NCBI RefSeq assembly: GCF_015356755.1 | Contig: NZ_JADFCO010000066.1 | Coordinates: 682,001-746,000, forward strand | Length of the DNA: 64,000 bases | Direction: 5' to 3' | Source of the DNA: Nonlabens antarcticus | GTDB taxonomy: Bacteria > Bacteroidota > Bacteroidia > Flavobacteriales > Flavobacteriaceae | In this document: one piece after another, positions 1 through 8,740 of the stretch | How the letters are laid out: the number at the start of each line of letters is the position of its first letter | Position numbering within the stretch: the stretch's first letter is position 1 | Made by a program: the position numbers and the translations under genes | Notes under the pieces: model-generated | What the model was told of the DNA's origin: nothing | The model's input: only the letters and a program-made list of their open reading frames with translations | The model's database searches: none

Positions 1-1509
1 CCATACTCTAGGCTCCCCAGTTCTATTGTCTATAGGTAAAACAGCCTTCTCACGAGATGTAGTTTCAGGATCCTCACTTGCTTTATAGGCAAGAATCGCA
101 GTTAGTATCGCATTGCTTCTTACATCATCAAAAACGATTTTATCATAGGTATCCCGGTTGGTATGCCAGGTATAATTCCAGTAATCCCAACTGATGGAAC
201 TCAAGCTGAAGGCTGGTGCTCCCGCTGCTTGAAAGGAAGCATAATCAGAACCACCGGACGCAGGTGCTCCAGGAAAGGAAGTTTCAATATGTTTAGTGAT
301 ATCATTAGGAACAGCATTTAACCAGCGGCCCAGATAGTCATAAGACTGTAAAAATCCACCTCCAGATAAATTAACAACTCTACCGGTACCATTATCTTGA
401 TTGAAAGAAGCTTGAATGTTTTTAACGATTTCAGGATTATCCTCAACATATGCTCTGGAACCATTTAGTCCCTGCTCTTCACTTCCCCATAAACCAATTA
501 TAATGGTGCGTTTAGGGTTGGGATAATGTTTTTTGAGCAATCTAGCCGCTTCCATCATAGTTATAGAACCTGTACCATTATCAGTGGCGCCTGTACCGCC
601 ATCCCATGAATCAAAGTGAGCTGAAAGTACCACATACTCATCAGGCTTTTCAGTTCCAGGAATAGTTGCAATCGTATTAAAAGTAGGAACTTTTCCTAGT
701 TCTTTAGATTCTGCGACTAGATGCACTACCGGCTTATTACCAGATTGTGCCAGTCTATAAAGCATACCATAATCTTCTAGTTCAAGGTCGATTTCAGCAA
801 TTTTTTTAGTTCCTGCACCAAATATTTTATTCACACCAAAACCTCTTGACCAGTTAGATGATAAAATAGCTGCTGCTCCAGCCTGTTCAAGAATACTGTC
901 AAGGTCTCTGGAACTGATTCCCATATTTGAAAAGTTATCGCGGAATTCTTTTGACATGGCATTGCGATCTTCCTTCATTTTAGCTAATGATTCTGGAGTC
1001 GCAAACTCTTCCCAGTTCTCATCTGGACGGCCAGTAGGCTGTGGCATTGAAGTAAGGACAATTTTACCTTTTACCGTTTTAAGCCATGATTGGAATTCGC
1101 TAGCATTTTTCACTGTAGGTAAAGCAACTACCTCACCACGTACTCCTTTTTTAGAAGTTGAAGGACTCCATGCCAGCTGCGTTCCCTGCAGGCTTTGTAC
1201 TCTAGGCTCTAGCATATCAATGTGGGTAATACCACGATCCCAGCCGCGCCATTCGCCATATTTTTCTGATTTGGCGTCAATCCCCCAATCATTAAATTTT
1301 GCAATCGCCCAGTCGCCAGCAGATTTCATCTGCGGTGATCCTACTAATCTAGGACCGACTACATCCATTAACTCATGAGCCAGATTTTCTAGCTGAGAGT
1401 TTTCTGTGCCATCCTTAACCATCGCTTCAACGACGGGATCTTTTGATTGTGCTAACAACATCGCGCTAGACAACAACAAACTGGATAATAAAATAGTTGT
1501 TTTGTTCAT
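1..1509 (-). CDS. M28 family zinc peptidase, exported (3' end cut by window)
   Basis: Translating the minus strand from ATG at 1509 gives 503 open codons running off the window edge. It starts with a Sec signal peptide (MNKTTILLSSLLLSSAMLLA, then Q). The fold is an M28 (aminopeptidase Y / glutamate carboxypeptidase-like) co-catalytic zinc peptidase: AHFDSWD gives the first ligand H298, ATDNGTG gives D310, GSEEQG gives the catalytic/ligand E344-E345, FNQDNG gives D372, and TWHTNRD gives H449. All five metal-site elements are present, so it should be active. An inserted PA-like region lies around residues 120-270. It probably works in the periplasm or outside on peptides. The family is sure; substrate is unknown. 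Only the C-terminus is missing. Confidence 0.93.
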   Translation of the reverse strand, partial: MNKTTILLSSLLLSSAMLLAQSKDPVVEAMVKDGTENSQLENLAHELMDVVGPRLVGSPQMKSAGDWAIAKFNDWGIDAKSEKYGEWRGWDRGITHIDMLEPRVQSLQGTQLAWSPSTSKKGVRGEVVALPTVKNASEFQSWLKTVKGKIVLTSMPQPTGRPDENWEEFATPESLAKMKEDRNAMSKEFRDNFSNMGISSRDLDSILEQAGAAAILSSNWSRGFGVNKIFGAGTKKIAEIDLELEDYGMLYRLAQSGNKPVVHLVAESKELGKVPTFNTIATIPGTEKPDEYVVLSAHFDSWDGGTGATDNGTGSITMMEAARLLKKHYPNPKRTIIIGLWGSEEQGLNGSRAYVEDNPEIVKNIQASFNQDNGTGRVVNLSGGGFLQSYDYLGRWLNAVPNDITKHIETSFPGAPASGGSDYASFQAAGAPAFSLSSISWDYWNYTWHTNRDTYDKIVFDDVRSNAILTAILAYKASEDPETTSREKAVLPIDNRTGEPRVW

Positions 1510-1982
1510 AGTTATAGTTTAATCGATTAAGATATGACAATGTGGTGAAATAGAATCTAGGTTTCAAGACATTTAATTCCATCTATGTCAAATTGAGCCA
1601 CTCTATAAAATACTAATACAATGAAAAAAAGGATTTATCGTTCAAATAATTTTCAAAACACATTGAAAATGTGAACGTTGTAATCAACTAAAACATATTA
1701 CTAGACTCAATTTTTTGTAGGAATCAATTTTAGATCATTAATATGACACTCTTGGGGTTTATTATAGGAGTAAATCATGTAAAAAACATTAAATAAATAG
1801 CCCTATTATTCTAGTTTATAGGGGTTCATGTAAAATATTTTTAAATTTATCATCTTGCAATCCCTTTAAAACAGTGAGTTTTTGAAATGACAGGATTTTT
1901 ATTTTAAGAATAAATAAAAATTTAGCATTTTTTCATAATAAAGTAAGCATCTTTGCAACATAATTATTTTAAATAAATTACA
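1510..1982. other. Intergenic region between the M28 gene and csp
   Basis: AT-rich 473-bp divergent spacer with no credible reading frame. Just before csp, catctttg at 1948-1955 is one mismatch from the TAnnTTTG box, but I find no good -33 partner. I see no other structure. Confidence 0.5.
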
Positions 1983-2174
1983 ATGAGTACAGGAACAGTA
2001 AAATTTTTCAATGAAACTAAAGGTTTCGGATTCATCACTGAAGAAGGTGTTGATAAGGACCACTTCGTACATATCTCAGGATTGATCGATGAAATTCGCG
2101 AAGGCGATGAAGTATCTTTTGATCTTAAAGAAGGAAACAAAGGATTGAACGCAGTAAACGTAAAAGTACTTTAA
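1983..2174 (+). CDS. cspA: Cold-shock domain protein (CspA family)
   Basis: 63-residue single cold-shock domain. It carries both RNA-binding motifs, KGFGFI (RNP1, residues 13-18) and HFVHISG (RNP2, about residues 27-33). Family members bind single-stranded RNA/DNA and act as RNA chaperones in cold or growth transitions. The gene stands alone, with its own strong terminator at 2231-2260. A near-identical paralogue lies at 14844-15035 (differences at about 8 positions, e.g. STG/SKG, NET/NDT, VDKD/VERD), also monocistronic with its own terminator. The family call is safe; which physiological condition induces it cannot be read here. Confidence 0.96.
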   Translation: MSTGTVKFFNETKGFGFITEEGVDKDHFVHISGLIDEIREGDEVSFDLKEGNKGLNAVNVKVL

Positions 2175-2230
2175 TTAGACTTTAACCTTATTGTCATCCG
2201 GTTTTCTTTCAGAATTCAGGAATTGAAATT

Positions 2231-2260
2231 AAAAACCCATCGCATTGCGATGGGTTTTTT
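2231..2260 (+). terminator. Rho-independent terminator after csp
   Basis: Stem AAACCCATCGCA / TGCGATGGGTTT with a very short loop followed by a T run. It lies 57 bp after the csp stop. Confidence 0.9.
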
Positions 2261-2276
2261 GCTTGGTATATATTTG
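2245..2276 (+). promoter_or_regulatory. Bacteroidota-type promoter for the methyltransferase gene
   Basis: TTG at 2245-2247, a 21-nt spacer, then a perfect TATATTTG (TAnnTTTG) at 2269-2276. The -33 element overlaps the csp terminator stem, so the two units are packed tightly. Not experimentally known. Confidence 0.5.
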
Positions 2277-2349
2277 AGTAGAAGGTTTTACCACTTGTTA
2301 GTTGGTAACCATTCTGCGTCTAATTAAAAGATCTGCAATACAAAACCCT

Positions 2350-3177
2350 ATGATTTCTAGAATAAAACAAAATATTGATAGATTTTTCAATAGTCAGATT
2401 TTACACAACGTGCAACTTCTCCAGCCTTTCCAACCAAAAATAACCAACACAAAGATTTATAAAGTTCTTTTACTTTGTTTGTTTGTAATTCCCCTGCAGA
2501 GTTGCAATAGTCAAACAAAGGAGACCGCGACCAGTGAAAGTAATTCTTACATTTTCAAAACTGGTGATCGCAACGGGATAGGGAAGTGGTATTTAGGAAG
2601 GGAAATTGCCCACGTTATGGGATTCCAGGGAATGGAATGGCTCAACCGACCAGAACGGGAACAAGAAGAAAAGGTTTCTAAATTATTGGAAAATATGAAC
2701 ATCTTAAATACAGATGTTATTGCAGATATAGGTGCGGGTTCTGGTTTTCACACTTTTAGAATGGCATCCATGGCAAATAATGGTCTTATATATGCCGTTG
2801 ATATTCAGAAGGAGATGCTGGCGGAAATGAATCGTCAGAAATCACTTAAGAAGATCAATAATGTCAAAACTATTCAAGGTACAGAGCAAAGTGTCAATTT
2901 GCCAGAAAACAGTATAGATAAAGTGCTGATGGTAGATGTATATCATGAGTTCAATTACCCGCTGGAGATGATGCTGTCCATTAAACAATCTTTACGTCGT
3001 GATGGCAAAGTTTACTTAATTGAATATCGCGGTGAAGATGCCAGCATTCCTATAAAGACAATCCATAAAATGACCGAAGCTCAATCTGTGAAAGAAATGG
3101 AAGCTGCAGGTTTTAAATTGTTGGAAAACATTGACAATCTACCGTGGCAGCATTGTATGATTTTTGGCATCAAATAA
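2350..3177 (+). CDS. Class I SAM-dependent methyltransferase with lipoprotein-like N-terminus
   Basis: 275 residues from ATG 2350 (an upstream in-frame TTG at 2302 would add 16). After about 37 residues comes a hydrophobic stretch, KVLLLCLFVIPLQSC, ending in a lipobox-like LQSC-N. This is followed by a Ser/Thr-rich linker and a Rossmann methyltransferase domain with motif I ADIGAGSGF, acidic AVDIQ (motif II) and LMVDVYHEF (post-I/motif IV). The family transfers a methyl group from SAM, but SAM is not normally available outside the cytoplasm, so an exported methyltransferase would be odd. The positively charged segment before the hydrophobic stretch is long for a signal peptide. Substrate unknown. 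Confidence 0.8.
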   Translation: MISRIKQNIDRFFNSQILHNVQLLQPFQPKITNTKIYKVLLLCLFVIPLQSCNSQTKETATSESNSYIFKTGDRNGIGKWYLGREIAHVMGFQGMEWLNRPEREQEEKVSKLLENMNILNTDVIADIGAGSGFHTFRMASMANNGLIYAVDIQKEMLAEMNRQKSLKKINNVKTIQGTEQSVNLPENSIDKVLMVDVYHEFNYPLEMMLSIKQSLRRDGKVYLIEYRGEDASIPIKTIHKMTEAQSVKEMEAAGFKLLENIDNLPWQHCMIFGIK

Positions 3178-3383
3178 TAGCTCATGAGACTCTCTGGATC
3201 AATCTTTTAATTCTAGATAATGCGCAATTTAGTTTTAAACACAAGTCTCGAAAGTCTCCAGTAGAAAGCAATTTAATTGTACCAATTTCCTTGATGATAA
3301 GAAGAAATTTGAATCATTGAAACTCTAAGACTTACGCAGGTATTTGAAATCTGCCAACTAAAGTTTTGGATGAGAGGATTTCT

Positions 3384-3391
3384 TATATTTG
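3384..3391 (+). promoter_or_regulatory. TAnnTTTG box upstream of the M13 peptidase
   Basis: Perfect TATATTTG ending 18 nt before ATG 3410. A TTTG at 3365-3368 is 15 nt upstream, slightly short of the usual 17-23 nt spacing. Confidence 0.4.
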
Positions 3392-3409
3392 GGTAAATCT
3401 GATGCATTC

Positions 3410-5440
3410 ATGAAAAACCTAGCTTACCTCGCGATCTTTGCTATACTTGCTACTTCTTGTAAAAGCGACACCTCCACAGATCCTGCACCGTTTCCTAAAG
3501 TGGATAGAACCGTGGTTTTTGATGGGATTTCAGACTCTACTCTACCAGGTGATAATTTTTATGATCATGTCAATAAGACCTGGTATGAAAATACGCCTAT
3601 CGCAGACGATCAAGTAGGCGTAGGAGCCTACCGGTTTTTAAATATTCCCCAACAAGAATTGTTGCGCAAAATATTAGAAGAGGTTTCCCAGAACGAAAAC
3701 GCTCAAGGCACAATAGAGCAACAAGTGGGAGATTTTTATGCTTCTGGAATGGATACGTTGAAAATTGATGAGCGAGGCATATCGCCCATAAAACCTATTC
3801 TCGCAAGAATTGGTGCGGTAAATGATATCAAATCCATGATGGTATTTGTTGCAGATCAGATCAAAACGGGTGATTATTCTATAGCGGCTCCTTATATTTC
3901 TCCAGATCAGAAAAACAGCACTATCAATATCCTTCATTTTGGACAATCGGGACTTGGTTTGCCTGACCGTGATTATTATTTCGCTACAGATTCTTCGACA
4001 ATAGCTGTCCAGGAAGCTTATAAGAAGTATTTGACCACTCTATTTGAACTGGTTGATGAGGATAACGCTTTCGCGAAAGCAAAAACGGTTTATGATATAG
4101 AAAAACAACTGGCCCAGTCACACAAGACAAGAGTCGAACGACGAAATGTCACCAAAAATTACAACATGCTAGCGGTTTCAAGCCTGAACAAGTCGCAACA
4201 AAATTTAGGGTGGAAAACCATGCTTTCCAATCTAGGAGCAACTACAGACTCCGTTGACGTATCTCAACCTGGATATTATAAAAAATTGAATGCGATGCTA
4301 ATGACTGTCCCTTTGAAGGACTGGAAATTATATTTAATGGCAAACTCGATTAGTACACACAGCAATTTGTTGAGCACTCCATTTCAGGACGCTTCTTTTG
4401 CTTATTCTAAGGTTTTATCGGGTCAAGGTGAACAACAACCACGCTCTAAAGTCATGACTAACCGGGTGGACGACCAGCTAGGATTTGCTTTAGGACAGTT
4501 ATACGTAAAGCGTTATTTTAAAGAAGATGCTAAAAAAAGAGCATTAGACCTGGTCAATAACTTTCAAAAAACGCTTGAAAAACGCATAAATAATTTGGAA
4601 TGGATGAGCGACAGTACAAAGGTTAAAGCGGTTGAAAAGCTATACGCCATCAATAAAAAAATAGGATACCCAGACGTGTGGAGGGTTTATGATGCAGACA
4701 TTAAGAGAGAAGCGTTCTTTGAAAATGTAGTAGCATTAAGACAAAACGATTATGATTATGAACTCGCAAAATTAGGGAAGGCTCCCAATAAGGACGAATG
4801 GTTTACCACACCTTCAACGGTAACGGCTTATTATAATCCGTCTGCTAATGAGATTGTATTTCCCGCTGGAATTTTGCAAGCGCCATACTTTGATTTGTAT
4901 GCAGATGATGCTGTGAATTATGGTGGTATAGGAATGGTGATAGGCCATGAATTTACCCACGCATTTGATGATCAAGGCGCCCAGTTTGATAAGGATGGAA
5001 ATGTTTCCAACTGGTGGACCAAGGAGGATTATACAAAGTTCCAGGCAAAGACCCAACAGATTATAGATCAGTATAGCAACTTTACCGTGCTGGACGACCT
5101 CCATTTGAATGGAGCACTAACCGTGGGTGAAAACACCGCAGACAATGGTGGAATCGCCATCGCTTACGATGCTTTTCAAATGACGGAGCAGGGTAAAGGG
5201 TCTGAAAAAATAGGAGGTTATACACCAGAGCAGCGGTTCTTTTTATCTGTTGCTCGCATATGGCGTGTAAAAATGCGGGATGAATTCCTCAGAAACTATG
5301 TGACTACAGATCCTCATTCACCACCTACCTGGCGCGTTAATGGGCCATTAATGAATTTCACACCTTTTTACGAGGCGTTTGATGTGAAGGAAGGTCAAGC
5401 CAACTTTAAACCAGAAGCAGACCGGATCCGGATTTGGTAA
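3410..5440 (+). CDS. M13 (neprilysin/PepO) family metallopeptidase, lipoprotein
   Basis: 676 residues from ATG 3410; an upstream TTG (3389) lies inside the promoter region and would bury the signal peptide. N-terminus MKNLAYLAIFAILATSC-K is a clear lipoprotein signal with lipobox ATSC. Zinc motif GHEFTHAFDDQG gives H513, E514 and H517; ENTADNGG gives the third ligand E574 and D578; the C-terminus ends RIRIW, near the usual CxxW-type end of the family. Complete and expected active, degrading oligopeptides in the periplasm or at the outer surface. A copy of the dispersed palindrome encodes residues AFAKA around 219-223. Stand-alone gene. Confidence 0.95.
   Translation: MKNLAYLAIFAILATSCKSDTSTDPAPFPKVDRTVVFDGISDSTLPGDNFYDHVNKTWYENTPIADDQVGVGAYRFLNIPQQELLRKILEEVSQNENAQGTIEQQVGDFYASGMDTLKIDERGISPIKPILARIGAVNDIKSMMVFVADQIKTGDYSIAAPYISPDQKNSTINILHFGQSGLGLPDRDYYFATDSSTIAVQEAYKKYLTTLFELVDEDNAFAKAKTVYDIEKQLAQSHKTRVERRNVTKNYNMLAVSSLNKSQQNLGWKTMLSNLGATTDSVDVSQPGYYKKLNAMLMTVPLKDWKLYLMANSISTHSNLLSTPFQDASFAYSKVLSGQGEQQPRSKVMTNRVDDQLGFALGQLYVKRYFKEDAKKRALDLVNNFQKTLEKRINNLEWMSDSTKVKAVEKLYAINKKIGYPDVWRVYDADIKREAFFENVVALRQNDYDYELAKLGKAPNKDEWFTTPSTVTAYYNPSANEIVFPAGILQAPYFDLYADDAVNYGGIGMVIGHEFTHAFDDQGAQFDKDGNVSNWWTKEDYTKFQAKTQQIIDQYSNFTVLDDLHLNGALTVGENTADNGGIAIAYDAFQMTEQGKGSEKIGGYTPEQRFFLSVARIWRVKMRDEFLRNYVTTDPHSPPTWRVNGPLMNFTPFYEAFDVKEGQANFKPEADRIRIW
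4066..4080. repeat. Dispersed palindrome, copy 1 (in M13 gene)
   Basis: CGCTTTCGCGAAAGC, 15 of 16 positions; read in frame as A-F-A-K-A. Confidence 0.9.
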
Positions 5441-6152
5441 TTTGTTCCTTCAAAGAATTAAGCTTATTCTATTTTTTGGAAGTCAAATAGATTAGAAAAT
5501 TTAGAACCATCAACATGAAATGATTTCTCGTTGTAATTTTATTTCTAAAGAACGGTGTGTTTAAGTCCTAACAGTTATTAACGAATGATCATTATTAAAT
5601 GTTATCCTTATTCCGAATAGGGAACACGTTACCAACCTATGGCCAGCAATAAGTTTTTGGTAAGAGTAAAGGAACCTGAGAATTGAAAGCCAGCATATAG
5701 TATTATAAATTTCAAGCAGATTTTTTTTGAAATCTATAGTGTCGATTTTACCCTCGAGTTACTTAATATTTTATGTGATATTTTTGAAAATCTTTTGGTT
5801 CTGTGGTTCTATGAATAACATTTCTCTTTAAAATCTATTGGTTCTATAATAAGCATCAGATTGCTTCTAATGCAACGTTTTGAGGTATTAATCAGCAGTC
5901 AATTAAAGAACGAAACAGCTGAAATATTCAAAATTTTGTAAACCATACAAAATGGATATTCCTTCAGGATTCTGTAGCAATATCCATGAGTCATGTCAAA
6001 CATTTCTTAACATTTGCAGCGTTACATTTAAGTTGGTTAACTTCTATTTAGTACCGTAAAACGCAAAAAAATCTAGAAAGCAATTAATGACTAATATTCA
6101 TTTTGAGCAACTCTGATTTTAAGAAAAAGCGTTTTACCATTCAATAGCAATT
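5441..6152. other. 712-bp intergenic region
   Basis: Unusually long AT-rich spacer between two plus-strand genes. It has no reading frame with protein-like composition, and I recognise no RNA family. The only structure seen is the inverted repeat at 5952-5987. Confidence 0.5.
5952..5987. repeat. 9-bp perfect inverted repeat
   Basis: ATGGATATT (5952-5960) and AATATCCAT (5979-5987) with an 18-nt loop. There is no T run, so it is not an ordinary terminator. It could be an operator for the downstream monooxygenase gene or chance. Confidence 0.4.
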
Positions 6153-7166
6153 ATGAAAACAACTCCGACTTCCTATTCTATATTAGATCTTGCTTTAGTA
6201 TCTCAAGGTCAAACGCTCAAACAGACTTATGACGGCGCTTTAGAATTGGCTCAAAATGCTGAAGCTTTAGGGTATACGCGCTACTGGCTGGCAGAACATC
6301 ACAATGCGCCAAATATAGGAAGTAGTGCGACATCAATTTTGATAGGTTATCTCGCTCAAGGAACTAAAACCCTGCGTATAGGTTCCGGTGGGATTATGTT
6401 GCCTAATCATTCTCCACTTATTGTTGCAGAGCAATTCGGCACGCTTGCTTCATTATATCCTAACCGCATTGATTTAGGCTTAGGAAGGGCACCGGGAACA
6501 GACCGGGAAACTGCTCAAGCAATACGATCTGATTTTATGCAGGCTGCGCAGTCCTTTCCAAATGAATTGGATAAAATTGAAACTTATTTCTCAAAGGAAA
6601 ACGCTAGTTCTAGAGTTCGCGCGACCGTTGCAGAAGGTGTGGATGTTCCCATTTATATTTTGGGATCCAGCACAGATAGTGCGCACCTAGCCGCAAAAAA
6701 AGGGTTGCCTTACGCTTTTGCAAGCCATTTTGCTACTACTCATTTATGGGATGCCATAACTATTTATCGCAATGAGTTCCAGCCATCTGATGTTTTGGAT
6801 AAGCCCTACGTAATGGCAGGCGTAAATATCATTATTGCTGATACGGATGAAGAAGCAGAAAATATTTCAACCTCATTAATTCGCATGATCGTCGGAATTT
6901 TTACGGGTAAGCGCGATTACGTGCAGCCGCCCATTCCCATGAATGATGAGCTTAAGGAAATTCTCCAGCATCCACAAATTCACCAGATGCTCAAATACTC
7001 TTTTATAGGTAGTAAAGCTAGCGTTAAGGCTCAAGTGAAAGAATTTATGGAGCAGACAAATGCAGATGAATTGATTGCTGTGACTAATATTTATGATGTA
7101 AAAGACAGGGTCAAATCCTATAAATTATTTGCTGAAATCATGAAGGAATTAGAACAAGAAAGCTAA
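6153..7166 (+). CDS. LLM-class flavin-dependent oxidoreductase (luciferase-like)
   Basis: 337 residues, full length for the bacterial luciferase-like monooxygenase family (YhbW / MsnO8-type subgroup). Family marks: SILDLALVSQGQT at the start, RYWLAEHHN around residues 43-51, RIGSGGIMLPNHSPLIVAEQF around 77-97 and LGLGRAPGTD around 109-118. These enzymes use FMNH2 and O2 on unknown small substrates; the AEHHN and GSGG segments shape the flavin site. Monocistronic, convergent with the esterase gene across a spacer carrying a dispersed palindrome. Substrate cannot be predicted. Confidence 0.92.
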   Translation: MKTTPTSYSILDLALVSQGQTLKQTYDGALELAQNAEALGYTRYWLAEHHNAPNIGSSATSILIGYLAQGTKTLRIGSGGIMLPNHSPLIVAEQFGTLASLYPNRIDLGLGRAPGTDRETAQAIRSDFMQAAQSFPNELDKIETYFSKENASSRVRATVAEGVDVPIYILGSSTDSAHLAAKKGLPYAFASHFATTHLWDAITIYRNEFQPSDVLDKPYVMAGVNIIIADTDEEAENISTSLIRMIVGIFTGKRDYVQPPIPMNDELKEILQHPQIHQMLKYSFIGSKASVKAQVKEFMEQTNADELIAVTNIYDVKDRVKSYKLFAEIMKELEQES

Positions 7167-7218
7167 TATTTTAGAAGCAGTACTATTTCTATTTTCGCAA
7201 GATGATTTTTTTAGAGTT

Positions 7219-7234
7219 CGCTTTCGCGAAAGCG
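7219..7234. repeat. Dispersed palindrome, copy 2 (intergenic)
   Basis: Exact 16-mer in the 112-bp gap between convergent genes; a short T-rich stretch follows on the plus strand. Confidence 0.92.
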
Positions 7235-7278
7235 GTCTTTTATTCAAAATAGCTGATTAAAGAACTCTGAGATTAATT

Positions 7279-8004
7279 TTAATCCATCACTACGGACAAT
7301 ATTTCCCACACGTTATTTGCAACAATCCTGTGACCTTCCGCAGTGGGATGAATGCCATCACTTTGATTCAAGGCTGCAATACCACCCACATCCTTTAATA
7401 TAAATGGAATGAAAGCCAGGTCATTCTCAGCAGCTAAATCTGAAAAAATGGATTTGAATTCTGTTGTGTATTCTTGTCCCATATTGGGCGGTAGCTGCAT
7501 TCCAGCGATAATTATCTGCGTGTCTGGACTTTTAGCATTTACAGCATCAATGATCGCCTGTAGATTTAATCTCGTTTCAGATAGAGGTACACCTCGCAAA
7601 CCATCGTTAGCTCCTAACTCAAGCACAAAAATATCAATCTCTTGATTTAAAATCCAGTCGATTCTGCTTTTACCACCAGCACTCGTTTCACCACTCAAAC
7701 CTGAATTGATAATCTCGTAATCTAATCCTAGAGAGTCAATTTTAGTTTGAATCAATCCAGGAAAAGCATCGTTAGTGTCATCAAGCCCGTATCCAGCGGT
7801 AATGCTGTCCCCAAAAAATAAAATCGTTTTTTTTGGGGTAATAGTGTCACTATCATTTTCAGAAGTTGTCGCGGTCGGTGTATTTTGATTTGCATCTGCT
7901 TTAGATTCCTTACCGCAACAAATCAGAGAAATTGCGACTATGAAATAACAAAAGTTTAAGAGGTTACGTTGATTGGAAATGCCTCTGTTTAAAAGCGTTT
8001 GCAT
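7279..8004 (-). CDS. tesA: SGNH/GDSL esterase, TesA-like (arylesterase / lysophospholipase L1)
   Basis: 241 residues from ATG 8004 (ATG 8022 also possible; longer readings run into the divergent ABC gene). A hydrophobic N-terminus (about residues 14-29) ends at Cys-Cys followed by a polar Ser/Thr linker, suggesting a lipoprotein or exported form. All four SGNH blocks are visible: GDSITAGYG (nucleophile Ser 67), SGLSGETSAGG, LGANDGLRG (GxND) and DGIHPTAEGH (Asp and His of the triad). The gene is divergent from ybbA-ybbP, the same arrangement as E. coli tesA, which supports the assignment. Likely hydrolyses acyl or lysophospholipid esters. Confidence 0.93.
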   Translation of the reverse strand: MQTLLNRGISNQRNLLNFCYFIVAISLICCGKESKADANQNTPTATTSENDSDTITPKKTILFFGDSITAGYGLDDTNDAFPGLIQTKIDSLGLDYEIINSGLSGETSAGGKSRIDWILNQEIDIFVLELGANDGLRGVPLSETRLNLQAIIDAVNAKSPDTQIIIAGMQLPPNMGQEYTTEFKSIFSDLAAENDLAFIPFILKDVGGIAALNQSDGIHPTAEGHRIVANNVWEILSVVMD

Positions 8005-8050
8005 AGTTTTAGACTCGAGCATAGGTTCAAATAATAATTTCAAATTATAG

Positions 8051-8740
8051 ATGTCAAAGATATTAAAGATTAACGGTTTAGGAAAAACATATAACAGTGG
8101 TTCCCGCCAATTGACAGTTTTACAAAATATTTCATTTGATGTAGAAAAAGGGCAAACTTTTTCTATTGTAGGTCCATCTGGAAGTGGCAAAACAACATTA
8201 TTAGGATTGTGTGCTGGTTTAGATCAACCTAATGCGGGAACAGTTGAGTTGTGCGGTTATGACTTACAAACATTAAACGAGGATGAACGAGCGGAATTGC
8301 GCAATAAAGAAGTAGGATTTATATTTCAAAATTTCCAATTACTGCCAACTCTTACAGCACTGGAAAATGTAAGTGTGCCTTTAGAATTACAATCGGCGCA
8401 GGATGCTTCATCAAGGGCTCGAAAGTTATTGGAAAAAGTAGGACTAGGCGATCGCATTCATCATTATCCATCACAATTATCAGGCGGAGAGCAGCAACGT
8501 GTGGCACTAGCGAGAGCATTCTCTAACCGACCCTCCATATTATTTGCAGATGAACCTACTGGCAATCTGGACGAGGAAACCGGTGAGAAAGTGATAGAAC
8601 TACTTTTTGAACTCAATAAAGATGCAGGAACGACACTTGTAATTATCTCACACGATCTTGATCTTGCTGCACGCACACAGCAAATTTTGAGATTGAAGGG
8701 TGGTCAGATATTGACTAATGAAACGACAGCAACATTTTGA
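8051..8740 (+). CDS. ybbA: ABC transporter ATPase, YbbA/LolD type
   Basis: 229 residues. Walker A GPSGSGKT (41-48), Q-loop FQNFQLLP, signature LSGGEQQR (143-150), Walker B ILFADEP (163-169), D-loop GNLDEET and switch His (ISHD). Belongs to the MacB/LolD/FtsE group, which drives FtsX-like permeases that act mechanically on the cell envelope rather than moving solutes across the membrane. Its stop overlaps the permease start (TTGA), so the two are translationally coupled. Start ATG 8051 is 46 bp from the divergent esterase start, so the promoters of both genes must lie in or overlap that short region. Confidence 0.95.
   Translation: MSKILKINGLGKTYNSGSRQLTVLQNISFDVEKGQTFSIVGPSGSGKTTLLGLCAGLDQPNAGTVELCGYDLQTLNEDERAELRNKEVGFIFQNFQLLPTLTALENVSVPLELQSAQDASSRARKLLEKVGLGDRIHHYPSQLSGGEQQRVALARAFSNRPSILFADEPTGNLDEETGEKVIELLFELNKDAGTTLVIISHDLDLAARTQQILRLKGGQILTNETTATF

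Noticed and set aside
956..1378. 140-codon plus-strand frame
   Set aside because: Lies opposite the M28 peptidase, which has a signal peptide and all zinc ligands.
2302..2349. TTG start of the methyltransferase at 2302
   Set aside because: Adds 16 non-homologous residues; ATG 2350 preferred, though neither gives a short signal-peptide N-region.
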